DNA of 64,000 bases, taken from contig NC_051437.1 in NCBI RefSeq assembly GCF_001649575.2, positions 18,188,279-18,252,278 on the forward strand. The letters are read 5' to 3'. The stretch's first letter is position 1, and each line of letters begins with the position of its first letter. Origin of the DNA: Kryptolebias marmoratus (Eukaryota; Chordata; Actinopteri; Cyprinodontiformes; Rivulidae). Below the pieces are notes generated by a model. It made no database searches, was not told where the DNA came from, and saw only the letters and a list, made by a program, of their open reading frames with translations. Positions 1 to 12,932 of this stretch are shown here, in pieces. Both the position numbers and the translations under genes were made by a program.

Positions 1-789
1 GCGGAGGAGGAATGTCCCCAACATTTAGGTGGGTGGGTAGTTTTTAGGCCCAACATGATTGACGGGCAGAAAAAGACGAGCCTTTATAGAGAGGTAGGAG
101 GAATGCCTGATGTAGACAGTGGATTCCAAGGCTGTTGCTGTGGTAACAGAGGAGACTGGAGGTACTGCTTTCTGAGCATAGGACTTTTTTCTTTTTTTTG
201 GGGGGGGGGCTTACTTAAGGATTCTGAGCATGAGTGGGAGCGTCTGCCTGCCCCAGGCCCTACCGTTCCACTTGCATAATCTACTGCAAGAGAAGATCAA
301 TGAGGATTTAGTGCTCGATTGTCATCTTCTCTCCCCCTGAAAGGCCAGCGGAGGATATAGGAGAAGCAGGGACAAGAGCAGGTTCAAGGACAGCAAAATG
401 AAGCTAAGCAAGAGGAAGAGATGACAGCTGCACAAAACCCCCCTCTCAGCTGTGTTCTGGGATGTTTTCACACTTATTTTACATGACTTATAATTTTAAC
501 ATAATTCATTACTGATTCTGCGTAATTAACTTTTATACTTTTCACGGTACAATTTTTAACCACGGTCCTCTGGCTATGTTGGGTCCAAAATATTTTTTAT
601 AACTTGAAATGAGCAAATCTAACAGGAAACTTTTAAAGTGTGTAAGAACTTTGCACATTCTTCTAAAAGCAACCTTTAGTTAAAGAACAAAATTCAAGTT
701 TATGAGCTTCTAAAGATTCATTAAAACGTCTGATGGCAGATGTGTATCTTTGAAATATATTATCAATGCTTTCTTCTCGATCCTGTAAG
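1..789 (+). other. rnd1 intronic sequence, no further exon seen
   Basis: This stretch precedes the first visible rnd1 exon and ends in the acceptor AG at 788-789. I looked for the missing upstream exons, which carry the P-loop and effector region of a Rho GTPase, and saw nothing resembling them. The sequence is ordinary AT-rich intron with a short poly-T/poly-G run near 186-210. The 5' part of the gene must lie outside the window. Confidence 0.6.
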
Positions 790-2032
790 GTTCTCCTTAC
801 TACGACAACGTGAGGCCCCTGTGCTACAGCGACTCAGACGCAGTCTTGTTGTGTTTCGACATCAGTCGCCCAGACACTGTGGACAGCAGTCTCAAGAAGG
901 TAAAGCTTTAGTTCTTATTCTAGCCCATCCGGATTTCTTGTAAAGCACCATGATGTTGGACAACATGTTATTTATTGACACTTTTGCAAAACTAGATTGC
1001 TTATTTCTCCATTTGTGTCCACAGTGGAAAACTGAAATCCTGGACTTCTGTCCGAGCACACGTATCCTCCTCGTCGGCTGTAAGACTGACCTCCGCACAG
1101 ACGTCTGCACGCTCATGGAGCTGTCCAATCAGAAGCAGACTCCACTAACCTATGAGCAGGTGAGACCAGGAGTCGAGTCATTTAATAACAGCTGGATGGA
1201 AACTAAGAACATGAAAAGTTTTCTTCTTCAGAGGTCAATTTGCTTCTTTCGTAGCAATTTAGTACCATCATTTTCATCACATGGTTTTACAGTACGTATC
1301 CAAAATAAAATCATTCTCACATATTTCCAAATCAGTTTTTTTTTTTTTTAAATCTGATAATTAGGGATGCCAGATGATCTCCATATCTTTTTTTTTTTTA
1401 ATCATTGACTCATTAAAAAAAAAAATTATGGATCTGTCCTCACATAAACACAACTTTTTTGACTGTCGTCAAAAGCGAACATCAAATAACATTTGTAGCT
1501 TTTATAAAAAATGCAAGAATAAGTAAGTAAATATATAAGTGTTGGCATTCTATAGTTGGTGAAAATGAGTTAAATAGTTTATGCCAATTTGATATAAGTA
1601 AAAAATGTAATATGATGAATCTCTGTTAAAAAGTCAGTGCATTTTGCATTCCCAATTTTTTTTTCACAGCCTTCAATGATGCTGCCTTTCAGACTCCATC
1701 CTACTAAAGATGATAAAAAAAAGTTTAAAGTACATTTAGGTGAAGGATGTCATAAACAACTCACTTTATCTCCTGTTTTATTGCAGGGTTCTGCGATGGC
1801 CAAGCAGCTGGGCACAGAGGCTTATCTCGAGTGCTCAGCCTTCACCTCGGAGAAAAGCATCCACAGTGTGTTTCGCACCGCAGCCATGGCCTGCATCAAC
1901 AAACTGCAGGCGCTCCCTAAACCCAGCCCCACCCGCCGCCTCTCCAAAAGACTCCTCCACCTGCCCAGCAGGTCGGATTTACTCTCCTCCACCTTCAAGA
2001 AGGAGAAGGCCAAGAGCTGCTCGGTCATGTGA
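790..2032 (+). CDS. rnd1: Rho family GTPase Rnd1, 3' exons only (partial gene)
   Basis: Three exons are visible: 790-899, 1025-1159 and 1787-2032 (stop TGA at 2030-2032), joined by GT-AG introns in consistent phase (1, 0, 0). They encode about 162 residues, against about 232 for the full family protein, so the N-terminal P-loop and switch I exons lie upstream of the window. The first exon reads [20 protein letters not shown], the switch II region; Rnd proteins lack the catalytic glutamine here, in line with their known inability to hydrolyse GTP. The second carries the guanine-specificity motif as CKTD with preceding VG. The last carries the SAF motif (CSAFTSEKS) and a basic tail ending [12 protein letters not shown], a CAAX box ending in Met, which predicts farnesylation. 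The ending is closer to Rnd1 than to Rnd2/Rnd3. Known role of the family: constitutively GTP-bound antagonist of RhoA that promotes loss of stress fibres and acts with plexins at the membrane. Which teleost paralogue (a or b) cannot be decided here. Confidence 0.9.
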
Positions 2033-4575
2033 GACGGGGGGAGGAGGAAGACCCTTTGGGTTGCAGTTCTCATACGTGACTCCCAATCCCCAGCCCTTCT
2101 GGTCTCGGGGAAGGGGGGGTGGGCATGATGGTTTTATCAGGATCGCCTGCTGAATCCTTCCCTCACCCCTCCCGGAAACCAAACAACCCTCAGAAGAGGT
2201 GGACACTTTGCTGTCCACTTGCTCCTGAACCTTCCATCTTTTCCCTCCATTCATCATGCTTTTGAACACAACTGTATCCGTCAAGGTTTGATCTTGAAGC
2301 TATCATTTTATTTTTCTCACCTGTAAACAGTTTGCAACTACAATGATGTTCCATCTGTCTGACTTCACTCTCTATAGACACATGTCGATTTTGTCCAATA
2401 TGGAACTGCGCAACGTTTAAATCTTGTGATGTAAATGCCTCTCAGACAGCTCAATGGATTATTTTTTTAAGGTACATAAATAAAACTAGCATGAAACAAT
2501 CAGGAACTAACTAAGTCCTGTACATCCCTATAAGTGTGGTGTGTGAAAAAGCTTGCCACTGTTTTCCCCCTTTTGACGAAAGTACGCACATGTACCGGGA
2601 GAACAGAGAGAGAGAGAGAGAGAGAGCTATCACACAGGGAGTTGTTCTGGCTGTCTCAGCTGTGATGTGAGGAGGAGGAGGACGAAGTATAAACACAGAC
2701 AGCAGTCTAGACTACATCGGCCTGCATGGATTGATAATGTGAGGTTGTAATTCTCTGCAAAAACCTCATGGACTAAATTTGGAGAGAATAAAGACAGGAG
2801 AAATTTGATCAAAAAGTACAAATGGCCGGTTGTCAGTAATGACAACAAATGTAATAAAGATGCTTTAATAGAACAGGAAAGATGCTTTTATTGTGACCAG
2901 GAGCATAAACACAACCGCCTCAAGCTGCGGAGCTGCTGAGTGTTTTTTTTTTTACAAAGACCTGGTTGGTGATTAAGGCCAGGTTAAAATGTTAGGAGCA
3001 CACTGGAGAGCCCAAGGTTACTTCCACTTGCATCAGAAATGTGAAAAATCTGGTTTTTGTCTTCAAATATTCTTCGGAAAAGATTTGTAGCATTGCATTG
3101 TTGACTGTTTTTTAACCAGTGTCAAATGCAGTTTCGAAAAATGCCTTTCATATCTTGTTCCCTGCAGTCATTGGGATTTGTGAACACTGTAACACGCCTG
3201 TAGATTTCTCCTAATAATCAAATGTAGCACTCGAAACGTGAATCTCTTCTTCCAAGATGGCTCAAATTTTCTTTTTTGATTTGCACACACTTGTTTATGT
3301 ATTGACTTCCAATACGCGGCTTTTAGCACGAATATTGGATGTTTTTCGTCAACTTAAATCTTTGGCTTCATGGTCACGTGTCTGTGCAGTAGCTACGTTT
3401 TCTGCGCTTCTGACCATAAAGCAATAATGGTTTAAGTGCTTGTGATACAAGGTGACTTGTGCGGCAATAAAGATGCAGCTTTGTGATTGCTGTCATGCTA
3501 TTAGTGCTCCACGGGCAGACACGTTCGCGACTGAATCCATCTCTTCTGATCTTTGTTTTTCTGTTGGTATTTGGATTAACTGGCCACAATATTATACTCT
3601 GAGACAGGGAAGTGTTCGAGGCTTTTGCTGCAGTGGAATTTAATTGAAATGCTTTTAAAATTGGAGGAGCTTAACAATTATTCATTAAGGGCTAGTGTGA
3701 AGTGGGGGAGGAACAAAGTAATGTCGGAGTGGGAAGAAATAGTAATCAAAAAGCACAGGCTGGCCCTGTCCAAAGAAAGTTATTTTTCCATTCTTCTTGT
3801 GTGTGTGTGTGTGTGTGTGTGCTGTGTGTGTTTAGGTGTGTGTGGGTCTGTGTGTGTGTATTTCTGTCTTTTTAATGACACGTTATTTTGGAAATATCTT
3901 CCTGACATGGCTATTGTGTCTTAACGGAGCTGTGGACTGCCCCCCTACCCCAACCCCGGTAGCTGGAGGAACTTAAAGTGGTGATTTGCACAAAGGTTTC
4001 CAGTTCATGGTAACATACCAAAATTCTTCATCATTGCCTAGCAACAGTTCAGCGTAGGAAACACAGACGCCGGCTCTCGGGTTTGGCAGCGTGGACTGAT
4101 AGTTTTACATCGCAGGCAGACACATTCATTATTTCGGCATTATTCAAGCATTTATTGCCGAGCTTTACAGATAAAAAAAATCAACAACAACAACAAAAAA
4201 ATAAGGTTTGTTAATGTTTTTCTTCAGAGCTGATGATGGGTTGCACGGCGGCTCAGTGACCGTGTCAGTTATTATGCAGCCTTTGTGTTGTGATCAGTGT
4301 GTGGTAAAATGGTGCAGTCAAACTCCTAAGCATGTCCTATTAAAACTGTATGATTGTACATATTGTCTTTTGTTTTATAGCTAATGTAAGACATCTTCAT
4401 GGGTGTCACATAAAATTATTGTTGCTGATGTTAATATTTATTTAGTAGCTATCTTTGCCTTCTTTTTTTTTTGGGTGACATGTATTTGTTTAAAATCTAT
4501 TTTGAAAATGAGATTGTTTTTCATTTTTGTTTTATGTTTATTGCTGTGTTAAATAAAGCTTGCCCTGTGCAGCAC
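2033..4575 (+). other. rnd1 3'UTR with two polyadenylation signals
   Basis: Sequence after the rnd1 stop codon holds no further gene. AATAAA occurs at 2479-2484 and again at 4552-4557, so short and long 3' ends are both possible. A (GA)n run sits at about 2604-2626 and a (TG)n run at about 3798-3821. The end of the transcript is inferred from the signals only. Confidence 0.45.
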
Positions 4576-5159
<584 letters not shown>

Positions 5160-7359
5160 GCTTCTCTCATCCATCTTCAGATGCAGCACATCTGGCCTCA
5201 GCAGCTGCAGATGTGACAGATGTGATGGTGTCTGGCCTGATGCCACATGAATGTTGCTGCAGGACCTGCAGGCCAACCAGCCTCCCGCCGCCTCACACTC
5301 TGATGAGTCGGTGCAGAAAAAACAACAACACGCAGCAGACGTGTGTCTCCGACCACAGAGCTGAGGGAGAGAAAAAGTGGACTGTACATTGGCTTTAGAT
5401 AGTTAAATGTCCTAGCTTTTTAACAACACGTCACATTTTAAGTTGTTTCCTGGAGATGAGTTTGAATCGTCAGACTGAACCACAGCTGTGAAGGTGCAGG
5501 ACATGAAAACCACAAGAAAAGCTATGTTTTGTTATCTAACACAAATCAAACTTTAAAAATGTGATTTTAGTTACTATGTCATTTTCCTCTGCATCTCTTT
5601 GGTATCACACAGCTACAGACTGCCACACATGCAGATCTTCTCACATGGACTGCAGGTCACGTTGCAATACAAATGTTCTTGTTGGCAAATAGCTGTTAAA
5701 GTAAACATTCTTGGTGAAAAACTGTTATAAAACCATAGGGCTTTAGCTGACTTAGAAAGAAAATGCTCATCTGTTGGGTGCTATTTGAACTTCAATTAAC
5801 TTTTCTTTAAAAAGATAAAGATTAAAAAGATACATTGCTTTAACTGGACTCATCAGTTTGCTTTGATAAAGTCAGAAACTCTGTGTGATGATGGTGACCC
5901 TGGGTTGTTTTATGTCAAGACATTCTGCTTCAAACAAAGTGAATTGTGGGCCATCGGTAGGTTTTAGTGCTGGGACACCTGAGGCAGATGCTGATCACTC
6001 AGACGAACACACATTGGGTGTGAGGATATGAAAGTGGGCCACATTCACTGCTAGCCGTAGTAAATCAGGCCAACATCTGGACAGGCACAGATACTTTCAT
6101 TTGCCCACTCAGCTGTAAATGGTACCTGGATGGCTTGGTTCTCAGGGCACAGTACGGTACACTTTCAGCACCAGCCTTTGCCATTTTTGCTTATCACCTC
6201 CATCACAAACAACAGCTCACTTTGAGCAAGCTGTGTCGTTAAAGAGGAAAGACATTTAACTATCTAAAGCCAACTTACAGGTGTTTGTACACAATTTGTT
6301 TCAACTTAGCAGAAAATAAGTCCATAAATTTCATTCATAAGAGTTGCAACACCATATTGATCATATTCAAATGTCCTAACTAAAAATATTCTTTAAGTAA
6401 AAAAAAGTGATTAAACTCCCATTCAAATGAATGTGCAACAAAGAGACCAAAAAAACAACTATTAGATTCCAGTAAATCAGAGTTCCTGTTTGACTGGACT
6501 GATTTGCTGCAGGTCTGGGTTGTAAAAGATGATCTGCAGGGATTTATGCAGCAAGCCTTCAGTGCTGTTGTCTACCATGAACATCACATCCTGTCTCCTT
6601 AAAACTCTCTGCAAGGACAGAACACATTCCAGATGTAACCTGTCACTTTTGATTTCTTGTTTTGTTAGCATGCAAATCTGACATGCTGGGGAGGGAAAAA
6701 AAACTGTGTACATCGCACAAATTCAAAAGGGAAAGCTGCCCATAGTAAACATCCACACCCATCTGTGCAAATATGTGCTAATCTTTGATTACCGATGAGG
6801 TGTGATGAGGTGTCAGATCCTGCAGTGTGTGCTCTGCCTCTCTACTTCTCCCTCTCGCCTGCTTACAGAGACACCGACACCAGATCATCCGCCTCTGCCG
6901 CAGTGCAGGGAAAGGGCCAGAATATCCAAACCCATCAACGTCCTACTCGCCGTTTGGCTCCTAAAAGACAATTCAGAAAAGATTTACCAGGACACATACC
7001 TTTTCAGTCGAACAGAGATTTAGTTTAATGTGTAGTATTAAAATGACAGTCAACATATTCATTAGCAATTCTAAAGTCCTTATTAGTGTTGTTTTTTTAT
7101 AGCCTTGTTAGTGGCATGATTCCAGAAAACCCTGCTTTGAGTCAAACAGCTTTGTTGCTATGAACCTTTGCTTCAGTACACTTGTTGCAGAAACCCACAG
7201 ACTGATGACAAACTGTTCTCTTCTGAAAACTAAGCACCTGCGGGAAACATCTGCTGCCACACATCAACAGTTTTTTTATCTGCATCCAAAGGATAAACTC
7301 TAACGAGAGAAATTTACATTTTTTTCTGTAAAACTGCAGCGTGAACGTCGCGAGCTGAA
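5160..7359. other. Spacer without recognised genes
   Basis: About 2.2 kb with only short, low-complexity-biased reading frames on either strand. I saw no splice-bounded conserved exon, RNA gene or transposon terminus. Confidence 0.4.
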
Positions 7360-7760
7360 TGACTTTACTGAACTTTGGTGAAGAAGCTGAAACTAAACCG
7401 TTAGACAGCATAAGCAGAACAGAAGCTACAACTGACAAAACAGGAGCTAAAAACTATAAAACAGCCAAACAATACCTAAAAACCCAAATTAGCAAACCAG
7501 ATGCTAAAAATCTGAAATCACCAAAACAGCAGCTAAATCGTAACTAAAAGCCAAAATGAGCTAAATCAGACCTAGTGGCTAAAACTTACAAAACTGTAGC
7601 TATAGGATTTAATTAGCTAAACAGTAGCTAAACCAGAGCTAAAAACTAAAATTAACAAAACCATATCAAATATTAGCAAAACTGTTGCTAAACACTACAG
7701 CAAAACTAAAGCTAAAAGTTAAAGTTAAAAAAAAAACCTTTGTTAAAAATTAGCAGAATT
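7360..7760 (+). repeat. Degenerate tandem repeat of an 'agctaaaa'-type unit
   Basis: The phrases agctaaaaactaaaa, agctaaac, ttagcaaaac and acagtagctaaa recur every 15-30 bases over roughly 400 bp. Copies differ by substitutions and small indels, so this is an old imperfect tandem array rather than a fresh microsatellite. The reading frame at 7359-7547 is a by-product of the repeat and is stop-poor only because of its A-rich composition. Confidence 0.65.
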
Positions 7761-9099
7761 TGCTGAATCAGGATCACACAATGATTCTGGTGAAACAATG
7801 ATGTCTCCTCTAAGACTACTCTTTGTCTAAAAGTATGCTATTTTTTGGCATCGTAAAACTTGCTTCAAACACATTTCCCATCCAGGCTCGTTATAATCCT
7901 GATCTGATGGTTTAATCTGATCCGATCATTCAAAACTGAAAAAACTTCCAGCACTCCATACAGACAATACCTCTGTTATCCAGAGCTACAGTTGAATTTT
8001 TGCTGATTAACAACTGTGTATCCTGAAAACATAATACACTGACATAATAAAAGTGCTGAAAACCTTTTACATCATTAATGCAACCATGTTAGCCTCTCAT
8101 AAAGTGCATCTAAATCTCAAGATGTTTTATTGTGAGTGAGGTGTTTTAATCTTATTATAGCTCTTTAATTTTTTTCTGCCCAACTGCATATTCAAGAAAT
8201 AAAATAAGCACACACTCTCTCACACACACACACAAACACTACAGGAGCATGCTTTATGCCCTTCTTTGTGATCACTAGGGCAACCACATACAACAGCCAT
8301 GACATGCTCTGCTGCACACAATGTGACACTGTCTGTGCACGGCTGAGCGAAGAGGAGGGCTGAGCTGTACTCTTAATCATTGACACACATGCAGAAACAC
8401 ACACTGTGGATTTGGCTTCAGGCCACATCCTGCATGTGTCTGCACAAGCCAAAATGATCCCGTGCAGTGCCCAGAAGCCCTGTCCCTCCAGCCAGGTTTT
8501 AACTCTTTGTCCTTCATGCTGATTAAAATGTTCGACTGGGTCAGCTGCAGCAGCATAAGCCCACAGCAGGAAGAATATTCTGTATCTGCACCACATGATG
8601 CTTCTGCTGCTTTCGCCGCTACTTTCTTTCACTTTTTACTTCATTTCATGTGGATGGGCACTGCTTCACTGGCACATTACTAGCCCTTTTCAAAGAATGG
8701 TTAAAAGGGCCGGAGCATTCCTTCAAAAAGAACACCTCTCCATCAGTGATCTGTGGGCTTACATGAGCGTGCACGAGTGCAAGTGTTATCCTCAAGTTCC
8801 CTGCAGCTATGAGAGAAGTATTAGTGGAGATGAGAGATAGTAGGCTGAGCTCATTTTTTAGGGAACAGCCGTAGCTCCAGGCGGCAGTGTGTGCTTTCAG
8901 TGGTCCGAGGGAATCTGAGGTGAGCTTATTCAGGACCACAGGGCTCTTTTTCACCGAGCATTAATGTTCCTGCTCCTTTTTTGGATGGAGCTGGTAAGGG
9001 CAGTTTGGGCAAAACTGAAATTAACCTAACAGGCATGTTGGGTGCAGAAATGACAGGATTTCAGTGTCTTAAAACAATAGTTAGTTCAGATCTTCTGTG

Positions 9100-9330
9100 T
9101 TGGGGTTCTATGGAAAGGATATGAACGACTAGTATTTTACCTGTACAACAAGTAAAACAGTAAATTTTAGCTTTTTAAACAACCTCAGTTTGAAGAAATA
9201 TAGTTTAATTGTCACTGTACTGGCATGCTAATGATTAGTCTGAGCTAAGACCAAAGTGGATTGCAGCAGTCTTAAAACATATTCAATCTCAAACACAGGC
9301 TATTTTATAAACCTGCAGAAATTGTTGCAT
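9100..9330 (+). repeat. Dispersed repeat, copy 1 ('ttctatggaaagg..cttacctg' family)
   Basis: The string around 9107-9170 (ttctatggaaaggatatgaa, then acctgt and, further on, aacctcagtttgaagaaat) recurs in related form near 47890-47970 and 59430-59500. In the latter two copies the equivalents read ttctgtggaaatggcatgaa and ctgcggaaaggttatagaca, followed by atcttacctg and tttggagaaat. Three related copies in one 64-kb window imply an interspersed element. Its class and true ends were not determined. Confidence 0.45.
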
Positions 9331-11921
9331 TTCATATCACTCTGGCTGAGGGTGGAGAATGCTTTCTGACACACTTCAAATATAATCTAAGGATCTTCTT
9401 ATTGTTTGGGATGATTCCCATTTATTTAAGGCTTTAGAAACATGATGATATTATTAATGGGGGCTGGACTAATCTATCATTTTTACAGATCAGCGATAAT
9501 AAAGTGCAATAAATCAACATTGGTGTGGCAAGCAGTAAAAACCGTGCATTAACCCCACCACCCAAGGAAAATTAGGTGTTTGGAATCACCTGGGGGTGTG
9601 CCTATTTTGAATCTAACATGCCCCACACCACCACCCATGGTGAAGTGAATTTACACATAACAAATAGCTCATCTGAATTTAACTTCATTTGACTGGCATT
9701 GATGCAGAGATGTTCTCTTTAACAGAGCAGACACTGGAATGTTAGAGAAGGAGGGTGGATCTCAGACAAACACTGGCTGCAGCAAGGACACTGATCCTTA
9801 GAGACAAGTGAGCTGTAAAAATCACCAATACACACACAAGAGAGATGCTCTTCCATGGACAAACTCAAAGAAGGAAATGAAGCATGCCGGGGAAGGTTAC
9901 ATAAGTGCTGCATTAGGGTGAGGTCTCTGCTGTCTGGCAGCGTCAACAGGAGACAAAACTAGCAAAAACGCAGTGAAGATAAACACAATGAGAAAACAGT
10001 TTGACTTTCAAGGAAAGAAGTCCGTACAAACATTAGTCTAAGCCTTGAACGACGATCTGATCAGTGATTTTCTGTTTGGTATCTGGGATGAACCTTATGA
10101 CCAGAGTGGAGCAGCATGAATGCTTTTAGGAGAACTGTTTTGCATTACAAAAGTTTACATTTGTTCTTTTAAAAGATGTATTAGGTTTGGAGAATAATGA
10201 TAAGTGCAGATGACACATAGGACAGGCACACAGCTATTTAGCTTCTTTCAGTTCTTCAGGATGAAGCTTGTTGTTTAATTGTCTAATAAATCATTTCATC
10301 CGCATTGCTTTATTCCAAAACCAAACAAATGGTACATTTAAGAATTTGTTACTCAGGAATAATTATTAACTTTGACCTTGATCAAAATAACATGTGGATT
10401 GGTTTCATATTTTAAAGCACGGCTATTTTAATTGTTGGACATTCTTCTGTGCCTCAGAATGGTCAAAATTGTTTATGCACAGACAATTTGATATCCCAGT
10501 GAGGACAACAAGACATTAAATTTCTTAGACAATATATTTGGAAGCTCTATTTTTAATAGGGCTACTCATTAAACCCAGCGCTGGGTGTGTGGTGCTAAAA
10601 TAGTAATAACTTTTTAAAAAATGGGCTGAATATTTCAGGGGACAGTGACAATGGATGTCAGGGACGTGTTTAATGTTCTCTGCTAGTCTCTCGTCTCTCT
10701 CCTCATTATGCAATCAAAACAGGCCATTACAAAACAAGCCAAGTTGTCAGCACTGCACTGAATAATTGACATTTGAAAAGAAAAGAGAAGTTTTTAATCA
10801 ATGCATTGTCTAAATAGTGTGGTGCAGCGTGTTACTATGCAACCCATCAGCTGAAAAGATTCCTGTGGAGGATTTTCATCCACCATCTGTATGCATCCTC
10901 CCTCTGAAAGCTGCATGCTCCTACTCTCCTTTTTCTTCAACTCACATATTCCTGAGCTTTTGATACAAAGCTGCTTGAGGAGGAGGGAGGGGGGAGGGGG
11001 AGGGCTTCTCTGGAAAGTAAATGTGCTTTTTCCTCCCAGTTGCTGCTCTTTCTGCTTTGTTATTAACTGTAAAAGGCTCAGAGGCATCAGGAACCCGCGT
11101 GCCACACAGGCAGTATTTAAACTCACACTCTCAAACTTCTCTCTAATTACAGACATGGCCTCTGATGTGGAAAAAGCTCTTGAGGAAAGACAAAGTATTC
11201 ATACATCTACATTGTGTCTACATATCAACAAACCACAGGTAGAGTTTTAAAAAGTGCAGTTTTATAACCACAAGGAATTTTATTTTTTGTTCGTCTGACA
11301 GTTCTGCTGGTTTACTTGGGATCCTCTTCGGATCATTTCGAGCTTTGTTGTTAAATAAAACCTCTGCGTGGCCCACAGTATCTTCCTGAAAATGGAAGTC
11401 TCTAAAGCAGCCCACACTTTGGCACCACGTTATAAAATATGTAGTTGCGTAGACACAAAGCTTTCCCTTTTGAGCAAGTCTATATTTATATTTGTGAATC
11501 CTGAACAGCTTGTGCACAGGATCATTCTTAAGCCCACATGATGATGCAACCTGGAAGTTCAATTAAAAAAAAAATAACAGGTTAACTCTAATTCACTTAA
11601 TCCTTCAACAGCAACCCACAAATCCCATGAAATCCATTAATGTGTGCTTTTCTTTCACATTTTAAGTCTATATCATTACCTGTGCACTTTACTCAAAGAG
11701 CAGTCAGGTTTATACACACTTTATTACAGAACAAAAATCCTACAATATTATTGCGTAACTATTTGCACTGGTTTGCTTTTATTTTGGGTTTTAACATTAG
11801 TGTTAAAAAAAAGAAAAAAACAAAAAACAATCATGTCTGCTTCTGAGAATGTTGATGTGATTTTCTCAAGATCAGGAGATAATCAAGCCAATTTTATCTG
11901 GAGAAATCTGTCTTTCAGTTT

Positions 11922-11972
11922 ACACACACACTGTGTGTGTGGGGTGTGTGTGTGTGTGCGTGCGTGTGTTAC
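11922..11972. repeat. Inverted CA/TG dinucleotide run
   Basis: A short (CA)n block is followed directly by (TG)n, giving a nearly perfect inverted repeat able to form a hairpin, then a longer TG/CG tract. It lies in non-genic DNA. Confidence 0.7.
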
Positions 11973-12621
11973 ACCCAGTTTCATCATTCCTATCTGATTA
12001 TCGTGCAAAAACAACATTTTCTGATCAAAATGTGCAAATTGAATGCCATGTTTGCTCCAAAATAGCATAATTAAACCATGTTCACTTCAAAACAAATTTT
12101 GTTATCATAAGATACTGAGATAAATAAGATAACATTATGAAAATAGACTTTATTTGCACGGCTTCATTTACCATCTGTATCCAAACACAAGTGTTGATTA
12201 TCAATTCCATCTTGCTGAGAGATAAAAAATGTCCCTTTGAAATTTCAGGTCCTCTTCACTAACCTGTTGGAGTTTTTGATTAATAGAATTTTTTAAAAAT
12301 AAATTTATATAAGTTAACAATGTCCCTTGGTGCCATTTCTAGAAAAAAAAACAATGTGGAGGTGCATCCACACTGTCAAGAAACCTGAACTGTGATTCAA
12401 ACTGGGAAAAATAAAATAAAATTAGTCAAAAACAAGGAACCAGTCTGCCTTAAACTGGAACATTAATTTATATAAATTAAAGTTTGCAGCTGAACCTGTA
12501 AGAGGTTATCTGCTACGAAGAGTTAGATGTTTGGACACAGTGATCAGAGGGAAGTTTGGAGGAGTAAAGCTAATCGTGTTTTGTGCTTTAAAAGGACCCC
12601 AGAAATACCTCAGATCTAGTT

Positions 12622-12932
12622 GTTTAACAAGTGGTTCTCAAAGTGTGGGTTTGCGTCCCACTGTGGGTCACAAAACACCTATATGGGGGGTCTGAGATGA
12701 TCTCCAGGAATCAAGCAAAATTTATAAAAGATATTTCCTACCAGCATATCTTAACCAAAACTCCTAGATAAAATAAAATAATACATTAGTATGAGTTTAA
12801 GCTATTTGTTTTATAAATTAATTCTTTAGCAATGTTTCTGTAGTTCAGCCAAGGATATTTGGGGGCACAAGTCTTTGTTAATGTTATTTCAGGGGTCAGA
12901 AGCTAAAAGGTTTGGGAACCACTGGTTTAACA
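12622..12932 (+). mobile_element. Non-autonomous hAT-type DNA transposon (MITE), complete with target duplication
   Basis: The element proper is 12630-12924 (295 bp). Its ends are inverted repeats: it starts agtggttctcaaagtg and finishes tttgggaaccactg, which is the reverse complement with one mismatch over the core. It is flanked by an exact 8-bp direct duplication, GTTTAACA, at 12622-12629 and 12925-12932. An 8-bp target duplication and CAGTGGTTC-type termini are typical of the hAT superfamily. There is no transposase frame, so it would have been mobilised in trans. It lies in non-genic DNA. Confidence 0.88.

Larger units (their letters stand above)
7761..12621. other. Gene-poor region
   Basis: Nearly 5 kb in which I recognise no gene. 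It contains a short (CA)n run at about 8220-8234, a dispersed repeat near 9100-9330, and a (CA)/(TG) inverted run at about 11922-11972. Short reading frames here (for example 8192-8632 on the minus strand and 10891-11250 on the plus strand) show no recognisable domains and no supported splice partners. Confidence 0.45.

Noticed and set aside
8192..8632. 146-codon minus-strand frame with hydrophobic start
   Set aside because: Part of it reads the CA repeat (VCVCERVC); no domain and no promoter-like context.
11155..11250. Frame beginning MASDVEKALEERQ after an acceptor-like cag
   Set aside because: It looks like a possible first exon, but is too short, has no matching downstream exon and no recognised family.
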